From Saturnia japonica (Eukaryota; Arthropoda; Insecta; Lepidoptera; Saturniidae), in assembly GCA_033032175.1 (NCBI GenBank), contig CM065320.1, positions 7,378,001 through 7,442,000 on the forward strand: a stretch of DNA of 64,000 nt, written 5' to 3'. Below are positions 56,156 to 64,000 of the stretch, one piece after another. Within the stretch, counting starts at the first letter, position 1. Every line of letters begins with the position of its first letter. The notes below the pieces were generated by a model. The model was not told the DNA's origin. It made no database searches and saw only the letters and a program-made list of their open reading frames with translations. A program made the position numbers and the translations under genes.

Positions 56156-57689
56156 ATTTATAAAGTAAAAACATAAGTACCTGATCAGAGTCATTGTAAA
56201 TGCATCAGTAACAGCTAAATTGCACGAACCGCAATCATTTGTGAAAATAAAGAAGCAAAACAGGAAAAATAGTAGGAATGGAATTTCATTCCCTATTTTT
56301 ATACTATGAGGAACAAACTGTGATGACAGATGGTCATATATAATTCTTTTATTATAATATAATTTTACTATTTATTATAATATAATTATTACATAGTAAG
56401 TTTTTTGAATTTACAACTTTTGTATTAACCGCCATGGGAAAGGCCTGACAAGACCGTAGTAAATACAAGTTACGTTAACCTTTTCAGTATTTTTTTTTTA
56501 AACGCATAAATATATCTAATATTTGAATCTACAGAGATGATAGTGTAAAGGAGAAAATTTAACTAATGAATATTGAATAACTTATTTATGTAATTTATTG
56601 TTTTGTGGGAGCAAATACCTTTCTAATTTTTACTTATTATATTTGCTCATTGTTAAATTAAAAACCTTATTGTTTGGTCAAACCTTTATTTTGACCCTTT
56701 CTATGTGGCTGTTTAAAATCCCCCAAAGGATACGATTACATGGTTTTGCTTTCAAATGAACATATTAGAGACATTTTACAACGACTTCGACGTATGTACA
56801 TTTATATACGCACAACAATGTATGAAACGTGTACATATAAATTAATTGTTTTTCGCAAATTTACTTACACGACTAATTTATTTTAAAAGTTCAGCAAGAT
56901 TTCAGCAATCGGTTAACATCTGAATTGACAAAACTTATTTTGTTTATTTTTGGGAAAGTACAAACTTGAATGCTATGCTTGAAGTTCTCGGAGGTAAAAA
57001 TTGACAAATTGACAAGTATTACCTACCCAATGTACTTTTCTAAAATCTGATACGACTTCCTTAAGCAATCAGATTGACAATCCTGAGCTCAAAATACTAA
57101 AATGAACTAATATAATTTCAACTAGCCCACCTATATATCGTTTGAAATCATTGGCACCTTTACAACTCGTGTAAATGAAAAACGATTGGCACATTAATGT
57201 AATCGCAGCTAATCAACTAATGGAGTCTGGTATACTGCCGTGGCAGCAACGACTACGATGATCAAATCTCGATATATCCAACTTCATTTTCATTTTTGCC
57301 TCTTTGTATCGTTATATTACAGTTCTAATAAATCAATTTTAAATAAAATTTCAACATTTAAGGGTGTGGAATAAATTATCGAAATGTTGAAACTAGTCTC
57401 AGTTGTCGCGGTACAGCGCTGGTCGTACTAGCAAACATATTAAGATAAAAAAATTGTCATAGTGAATCAATTCGGTCCTTCGGATTTCGGTTTAAGACAA
57501 TAAATTTTCCTCCCGATGTGTTCATCTACTTAATATTTTTGGTTAATATGACGAGGGCCACTCTTGATAAATCCACATCTGCACGACCGAATTTCGGAAC
57601 AAGGACTTCAGCGTCTTTACGAGAAGGGGCTCCACAACATCAGATTTTGTAAATATTTTACTTATATTGTTGATAATTTTAGTGCCGTA
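56156..57689. other. AT-rich intergenic DNA
   Basis: No gene is visible on either strand. Confidence 0.45.
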
Positions 57690-58270
57690 TCAATAGAGGA
57701 ATGGCATGTTATTTTCATCAAAATTGGTTAAAAATTATTATTCTATTCTACGATTTGTAATGTATTATTGACGATTCTTATAGCCTCTCAATTATAGTAT
57801 GATGTATGCTTCGCGTCTACAAAATTTTATCAGAATCGGTTGAGAGGTGGAAATTGAATTTTTTGTATCATATTGTTTTACGATTTATAGAAATAATATT
57901 GAGAATTGCTAATAGCTCATCAATTATGTAATTAATTATAACTACTTCTCGTATTCGAAATTTCATCAAAATCGGTGAAGAATTAATGAATTTTTTTTTT
58001 GTGATTTCTTTTACGATTATTAAAGTATTATTAAAAAATCTCATAGCTTATCATTCATGGAATGCCTTGTATTTCCTATGTACAAAATTTAAACAAAATC
58101 GATCAAGAATTAACGAAAATATTTTTATTTGTCAATTTTAATTTTTTTCGATTTCTAAAAGTAATATTGAAATTTCTTATACCATATCAGTTGACCAATG
58201 ATATAAATATCTCGTGTACAAAATTTCATAAGAATCGATTTTGCCGCTTTAGACTTAAACCCGGATATAC
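57690..58270 (+). repeat. Decayed tandem array, about 130-bp units, roughly five copies
   Basis: Each unit carries a variant of acaaaatttcatcaaaatcg followed by gagaattaatgaattt-like sequence, a t-rich run with ttttacgattt, then ttcttatagctcatcaatta. The anchor phrase starts near 57715, 57819, 57956, 58082 and 58216, so spacing is 104-137 bp. The last unit runs into gccgctttagacttaaaccc. Units differ at many positions, which implies an old array. Confidence 0.7.
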
Positions 58271-59049
58271 AAACACACAGAAAGACAGAATTTTTTTAAT
58301 AGCATATTCGTGATCAATATCTTTCATATAGTATGCCTATCGGGAAAGTTGAAAAAAGCATTAACTGTACAGACAGCACTACACATTTATTAATATAGAT
58401 ATAGGTTTTTATCTATACATTAATGAGTTTTTAGGATACCAAGGAATTGACTTAACGCTTCAGTCCAAAAGCATCAAAGTAAAATGAAGATAAATTTTCA
58501 ATGTTCTCTATAATATTACCTTTAAATTCACTAACTTCATCTTGATATGTTTCACCCTAGAACGAAGATCGAGACTAAGTGCACATAAAAACGTAAGCAA
58601 TCAGACCGGCAGATGTTTCGCAAAGCACATAAACACGAGAGGCGTAAATTGTCAATTAAGCTCGTGTTTCGATATCTTAAAAATTTATAGAATATATTTT
58701 TATAGCACTTTGTGAACAGTGTTAATGCTATTCATTATGAAAGCGTGAATTCAGGGTATAATGTTGTTTTTCCAATTTTTCATTTATTTATAGTAGCACT
58801 CATTGTAAATGCTTTGCAATTGTCAAGTGCAAAGTGACGGCAATAAACCTGACGGTAACACAGAACAATAAAAAGTGATGGCAACCAGCGATTAATCGGC
58901 GTTCCTTCATCGGTCGTCTCTGTCATACCTTCAAGTCTCTCGGCAGCTGGATATACACTGGCTGATCCTGAAACTCGACAAATCAAAAGATCTTCACTAC
59001 GACGGGTTATCACCATTTGCATAGTGGTCGAAAACCAGTCGTGTACAGA
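58271..59049. other. Repeat-like intergenic DNA
   Basis: No gene is visible. The minus-strand ORF at 58780-59022 has the feel of a repeat extension of the family at 59050-59170. Confidence 0.4.
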
Positions 59050-59170
59050 TCTCTACCTCTCTGTTTGATTACTGGATATACACCACCAGAACGATTGGGT
59101 CGGTTGTTACACCTAGTATATGGTGGTCGCGACCCAGTAAGACACAATTGTCGTATCCTACCAACCAGCT
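59050..59170 (-). repeat. Dispersed repeat, minus-oriented copy
   Basis: The reverse complement (ggatacgacaattgtgtctt, gggtcgcgaccaccatat, gtgtatatccagtaatcaaa) matches 48280-48425. Confidence 0.55.
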
Positions 59171-59192
59171 ACGCAGTTTACGTATAAATTTA

Positions 59193-60085
59193 TCTATACT
59201 AATGATGATGATGATGATTGTTCCGACCGATTTCGGCCATGGGGACCACTTCGACTCCTAGTCTGAGAAATGGTGCTGGTGCGTTCGAAGATGGCTTATG
59301 TAGCCTATCTTCGCGGCGAGACTCCGTGTGCACTGAGAGCATATAAGTACTAGCTTTGACTGGCCTTTAATATTATATTATAAAGATGAAGTGTTTGTTT
59401 GTTTAGTTGAACGTGCTAATCTCAGGAAGTACTGGTTGGAATGGAAAAATTATTTTAGTGTTGGATAGCTCATTTATCGAGGAAAGCTATAAACTATATA
59501 ACATCAAGTTACGACTAACAAAAGCGGAGCATCAATGAAAAATGTTTCAAAAACGGGGAAAATTTATTCCTTTTGCAAGTGTCTATTGCGTGCGCTGTTT
59601 AAATGGTTAAAGTTACGCAACAATCGTGTGTGCCAGAATTATTTCCCTTAGAAATTTCTAAAAAAAGTTCGGGATAGCATATGTCTATCTTTAAGGTTAA
59701 CTCAATATAACCTTTTTTTATGGTAATAAAATTTGTTCTAAAGTAATAAATTATTTGTGAAGGTATTTTTATATACATAGTGTTAATCCTTAACGAACTA
59801 AATACGTTATTCATCACAAGTATTTAATTTTGGACAAAATTGCCCTTTACATTGTTTGATTTCAATGACAATCTTAGGAGGTATCACAGTTTAAAAATAA
59901 CTCCGCAGCAAAATAATAATAAAGTACCGCGCGTGCATTTTAGCGTAATGATGTGGCAGACGGGCGGCACTTATAAATTGTATTGTAGATGCCTACGACA
60001 ATTGTTATTTGTCTCTGCCTATGTCCCACTCTCTCTAACCCGCTCTCTCTTATGTGATGCAGACGACGTTGCGCGGGTCAGCTAG
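59193..60085 (+). mobile_element. Non-autonomous Helitron with a nested insertion (893 bp)
   Basis: It starts TCTATACTAAT after A (59192) and ends gcgcgggtcagctag before T (60086). The body holds gaacgtgctaatctcaggaa, aaagcggagcatcaatgaaa and gacgacgttgcgcgggtcag, all typical of a lepidopteran Helitron family. The expected 5' sequence TCTATACTAATATTATAAAG is split by 59204-59366. Confidence 0.8.
59204..59366. repeat. Repeat nested near the Helitron 5' end
   Basis: Begins with a (GAT)n run, then ttccgaccgatttcggccat and ggcgagactccgtgtgcact, and ends before taatattatattataaagat. It belongs to a dispersed family of moths and butterflies and breaks the Helitron 11 bases from its start. Ends are approximate. 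Confidence 0.6.
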
Positions 60086-61199
60086 TATCTAATATTTTGA
60101 GATAGTTAGTGTTGCCGCAAAGCAAATTATGCATTAAAAAATATGAGTGATGTCCAAGAAACGTAAAATGTTAGAAAGAGTGGAGTGCGCTACTTCAGTT
60201 TAAATGAATATATTTAACTGTAAATTACATTGATTATAATAACATTAAACACAACAAATTACTATTGTACATATTATTGCGTATAATTATGCGTAAACTA
60301 TGAAAACGAAATTAATTTCCTCCATTTCAGACCTAAAATTACTCATAAACTAATATGCCTACCGTGAATTATAGCTCGTTCCTTTCCCAGTTTATTGAGG
60401 TTGAATAATTGAAGTAGTCACATAACATAAAAGAATCGTATAATCAGAAATAACAAAGAAATCAACTTTAATTGTATCGGTGAGGTAAACTTTCAGCGTG
60501 TCATGTAATTTATTTTAATGAGCGATACATGTATTGATCGCCATTTCGTTGGTGCCATTTAAACATTATTGTTGTAGGTGATGTTAAATTTTATTGCCTA
60601 TTTATTTTTCTTCTACATGAGAGATTCCGTAATGTTTGTCTTTTTATGTGCTTGTGAACAGTTTGTGTAATCGCTATTTGATAGCGGCTATTTATTTCGG
60701 GTCCACGCCGAAGTACCGATAAACTGTAATGACGTTCCGTGAATATACTATACCTACACTATAGTTATATTTTATTTGTTTAATTTTATAACTATAATGT
60801 AAAGGATTCGTATAATAACATAATATATTATTTACTTACTATTTATTATCCCTTTTGGAACATTTAAAGAAATAAATTGGAAGTTTTTTATATCTATCTC
60901 TTATAAATAAGCCACAATAACCTTATTGTTAAAATACCTTTTTTTGTTAATTGTATATTAAAAGTGATTTATGAACATTATTTATAGGTATCGCATATTA
61001 ATCCTTACGAACAAAAGTTACTTCATTATAAAGAAAAAATTGATGAAGTTAATTAAACTTTGCCCTTTATAGCATGCTATTTGGACACATAGTTTAGGAA
61101 ATAATGCAAAATTAAAATACTTTCTACAGGAAGTGAGAACAATTATAGAAGGCGGCGCGGCGCGGCGCGGTGTTTGTCGGATAAAATTACCGCGGATGA
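60086..61199. other. AT-rich intergenic DNA
   Basis: No gene is visible. ggcggcgcggcgcggcgcgg at about 61150 is a short GC-rich run next to a Helitron 3' fragment. Confidence 0.45.
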
Positions 61200-61310
61200 A
61201 ATAGGCTATGTAACATCACGCTACAACCATTAGGAAGTGAAGTAACAACCATACAAAGAGTGGGTTACACTTACAAAGTTAAACGCGAGTGAAACCGCGG
61301 GTATATCTAG
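61200..61310 (+). mobile_element. Helitron 3' fragment
   Basis: ataggctatgtaacatcacg, then cgagtgaaaccgcgggtata and a terminal CTAG at 61307-61310 followed by T. The 5' part of the element is not recognisable. Confidence 0.6.
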
Positions 61311-61639
61311 TGTAAATATAAAATAATTTGAATGAATTTCGTATCTTTTCACTTTGTTGCACTAAATATTTAGGTTTAAAGAAATTGATTACTCAAAAGA
61401 ACATAGGTCACTTAATGAGAATAACATAAATGTTTATTACAATTTACGAATATTAAAAACATTCAGTGAGTTCAAAAACAGAAAATAAATTTTGATAGAT
61501 TGCCAAATATTAACACTAATAACGTAAATAAAGTAATAAATAAAAAAGAAGAAAAGCAGAATATAAAAATAATAAAATAAAAATACAAAACACAACACAA
61601 TAATATAGAACCCTTATAACTTAAAACAAATATGTTACC

Positions 61640-61884
61640 CTTTGAATATATTTTTAACCTTTAAATATGTTAATCGATTCTTTTTCTCTCAGTTCCTTAG
61701 GTAATTTATTAAATAGGTTAGCTCCCTCAAATTTTATGTTTTGAATACCATACTTTGTTGTTCTTGGTGTAGTTACTATTAGTTTGTTTGTGTTTCTTAA
61801 ATAATGTTTTGATGTCCTTTTTTTAAAGCTTGTGATGTCAATGAAGATTTTATTTAGGATGTTTTTTACACATTCAGGATACAT
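61640..61884 (-). pseudogene. CR1/L2-like non-LTR ORF2 C-terminal remnant
   Basis: The minus strand reads TSKHYLRNTNKLIVTTPRTT, then KYGIQNIKFEGANLFNKLPK and ELREKESINIFKG before a stop at 61654-61656. The pattern RTT-KYG...I-F-GANLFN-LP...I..FK is the conserved tail of many CR1/L2-type reverse transcriptases. Only this tail is present. Confidence 0.65.
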
Positions 61885-62151
61885 TCTTTTTTATTTCTGC
61901 ATAATCTAAACGAAATTTATATAACACAAAATGTTCCATACGTGTAAAAATTCATTCTAAATGTTCCTCCAGACTATAAACTATAAGCATACTAAATTTC
62001 ATGAAATTTGGTCCAGTAGTTTTTGCGTGTTTGGCGTTCAAACATACCAACAGACAGACAGACAAAGATTTCAAAAACTATCGAAATGTGTTCGGTCCAT
62101 GGTTGTAAATGCCCCCGTATTATTTTTTCTCAAATATCTTATAAGTATAGA
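61885..62151 (-). mobile_element. Helitron 5' fragment related to the autonomous element
   Basis: The minus strand begins TCTATACTTATAAGATATTT at 62151, preceded by A. It then matches 20140-20435: gacagacagacaaag, actatcgaaatgtgttcggt and gtagtttttgcgtgtttggc on the plus strand. Only the first 260 or so bases of the family are present. Confidence 0.7.
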
Positions 62152-63492
62152 TTACTTTTTTAGATAAATCCGTTCTTTATTTCCTCATTATGGTCGTTGA
62201 CAATGTAGAAAAATGTAGATTACTCAACATAATTACGTATAGCAAGATCCAGTTTTAATATTTGCACTATACGGTAATCAGCACATTATTTTATTAAGGG
62301 TACTGTAATGTATCGTAATCAACACCATTGTAGGTACAATTGTGGAATGAAATAAATGATTGCTGTCATGGCTTCCTGGATTATTTTCTCAACATCGTGG
62401 CGCCCTAGTTTAATAAGGATAAAATGTTTGCTGTTACAATTAATGATAGTTACCATTTTGTTAGGCAGTAGTAATCATATCTTTATATATAAGTGAAATA
62501 TCTATTTTGTTGTAATAATTTATAAATAGGCTTATAGACTTTTTAGTTTCAGAGAGCAGGTGCTTACCATATTCTAAGAAAAAGCGAAACGTTGTGCTAA
62601 CGATACTCCGAGGAAGACGCAAACACACTAAGAAATATTTATGGAGGTTTTTCGGTATAGAATCCCGGTGGAGAGCGGAACGACGCTTTGCCCTCGAAAA
62701 ATAACGGAAAACACGTTTCGAGTCCCTCGCCACGTATAACTCTTAATACACGGATTATAGAATGGTTTTTTAAGTCTTGGGTGTTAAAAGAAAGATAACA
62801 GGCAATTAGGTTGGGGTATTAGGAGCGAGGCAATTTATTTTCTGTAAAGTAGGTACATCTAAATTAAGAATTATTTTTAGTAAAATAATAATAAACTAGT
62901 TTTAAATATATCTTTGTTGGGTGCGGTGCAATTATTTAAAGTAAAAATTGCTGGAACTTTTGCCTCTTAAGAAGATCGTAGTTCATTATAGTACCGCCTC
63001 ATCTGACTTGGCTTTGCGGCAAGTGCAGTGTCGCTTGACTATTAGTATCGTTTGCCACTTATAGTTAGCGGCAAAATATAGTGTCGCGTGAGTGTAGTTC
63101 AGTCACGTTACCTAGGTTGCACCCGTTGCAGATGCGCCCAAGACGCCTTCCCCTGCCACACATCAGTTAATACCTTTGGTCTCGGTGAATACACATTGTT
63201 TTTTTTTTTATATTTTTGAAGTGAAAACTTCTTTAGCATCGTTGTGATTTGAAAGTCGATGAAACGAAAAAGCGAAAGCGACAGTAAAAAGAGACAGACA
63301 CATAAATTCATAAGATTTAACGTGGGGGAAAATGAGATAGGAAAGTTTTAAGCAATAGTAAAATAGTACTTAAGTGGTTCGTTGCCACGCAATAATGAAT
63401 TTTATTACCTCACTAAAAAGGCGCGAAAAAAAATCTTTTTAGACAACCATTATGACATTCTGTTACTGATTGATGTTGTGTTAGGTCACCAT
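62152..63492. other. AT-rich intergenic DNA
   Basis: No convincing gene is visible. Minus-strand ORF 62461-62733 contains a basic stretch (RVFRYFSRAKRRSALHRDSI) but no recognisable domain. Confidence 0.4.
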
Positions 63493-63505
63493 GGATATTT
63501 CAAAT
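63493..63505. repeat. 13-bp direct repeat, left (ggatatttcaaat)
   Basis: Identical to 63759-63771. The pair flanks a 253-bp GC-rich segment, like a target-site duplication. Confidence 0.8.
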
Positions 63506-63758
63506 ATAGTCTGGCGCCGGAGGCTGCGTGATGATCTTCGGCCGCCTTGAATGGGTCTGCAGGTGGCGGACTTGCGCATGTACGTCACAGCGTATTGCAG
63601 GCCCGAGATGGAGGTGGCGCACTGGTGTTCGTGCGCCCTCCGAGGCTCGTTGGAGGTTCCGATTGCCTCCGACCGCTATGGGGCCCCGGGGTAAGACCAC
63701 ACCTGCCGGGTCGAGCTGATGCCGTGCGCAAGCAGTTCCCGCGAGAAGGACATCGTGG
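63506..63758. mobile_element. GC-rich insert of unknown class between 13-bp repeats
   Basis: The segment is strongly GC-rich (cgccggaggctgcgtgatga, ggccccggggtaagaccaca) within AT-rich DNA. The minus strand has an open frame through the whole insert (HQLDPAGVVLPRGPIAVGGN and more), and another frame reads GLQYAVTYMRKSATCRPIQG. None is recognised. There is no poly(A) at either edge. It could be a retrocopied exon, a SINE-like element without a tail, or filler DNA from break repair. Confidence 0.5.
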
Positions 63759-63771
63759 GGATATTTCAAAT
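63759..63771. repeat. 13-bp direct repeat, right (ggatatttcaaat)
   Basis: Right partner of 63493-63505. Beyond it (63772-64000) the sequence is AT-rich with no gene. Confidence 0.8.
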
Positions 63772-64000
63772 GTGCATTAATTGCAAATAATGATTGTGAG
63801 TAATTGTATGTACATTTTCATAAACTTTAAATTAGTCTGAATTTGATAATTTTCTGAATTAAAAAAAACAAACATAGATGTGAAGGTTTCACTTCTACGA
63901 CGTGTCAATTGCACACATAATTTTTGTTTATTATTGCATTTTTAATAATTTCTTTCATGCCGCTCCCGTCCCGCCCCGCCTTTATGTACTCACCGTATTA

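Noticed and set aside
61961..62167. A 68-residue plus ORF with QTDRQ.
   Set aside because: It lies within the Helitron 5' fragment, where gacagacagacaaag is a conserved element sequence, not coding.
1..64000. A multi-gene defence, biosynthetic or toxin system.
   Set aside because: The window contains scattered single-copy insect genes and transposable elements. No clustering of functionally linked genes was seen on either strand.

Overview
The window is AT-rich nuclear DNA from an insect, most likely a moth or butterfly. The repeat content supports this: non-autonomous Helitrons that begin TCTATACT or TCCTACTAAT and end in CTAG-type 3' ends, a Helitron protein carrying 23-residue STPR repeats, and Jockey, R1, RTE and BEL/Pao retroelement remnants. 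There are no operons and no bacterial features. Host genes have short GT-AG introns.

Layout. Positions 1-23.7 kb are a nest of mobile elements. A repeat (1-270 plus 4189-4249, second copy 6645-6966) is split by a decayed Jockey-like retrotransposon (271-4188). A BEL/Pao pol remnant on the minus strand (about 4690-5640) runs into a 25-bp minisatellite and then a 0.7-kb, very GC- and CpG-rich repeat block (5824-6505). Next is a minus-strand autonomous Helitron with Rep/HUH and PIF1-like helicase domains (coding 12575 to 7548, with two stops and two frameshifts). Its 5' terminus is probably at 20435. A nearly intact 5.9-kb Jockey-like element (13146-19062) sits in its leader, beside a truncated sister copy, with three copies of one 10-bp target site. 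A decayed hAT-type transposase gene follows (20591-23101).

Positions 24.6-38.7 kb hold the host genes. These are centrin (three exons, the first coding segment being only the ATG), a small single-pass membrane ORF, ribose-5-phosphate isomerase on the minus strand, a closely spaced divergent ORF pair around 29.3 kb, and a three-exon, 302-residue coiled-coil gene on the minus strand. One member of the divergent pair is a three-exon 169-residue protein that looks like the DNA-binding half of an IS630/Tc1-type transposase without its catalytic half.

Positions 38.7-64 kb are mostly AT-rich noncoding DNA with scattered repeats: an ORF1-only R1-clade remnant (40343-42120), several Helitrons with exact A/T-flanked ends, RTE- and CR1-like 3' fragments, a decayed tandem array of about 130-bp units (57690-58270), and a 253-bp GC-rich insert flanked by a 13-bp direct repeat (63506-63758).

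The host genes show no evident functional linkage to each other. I found no multi-gene novel system. The most unusual signals are the triple target-site nest, the transposase-derived HTH gene, the GC-rich minisatellite beside BEL pol and the GC-rich insert near the right end. Coordinates for spliced genes were worked out by hand from reading frame and GT-AG junctions. All family assignments come from motif recognition, not database searches.
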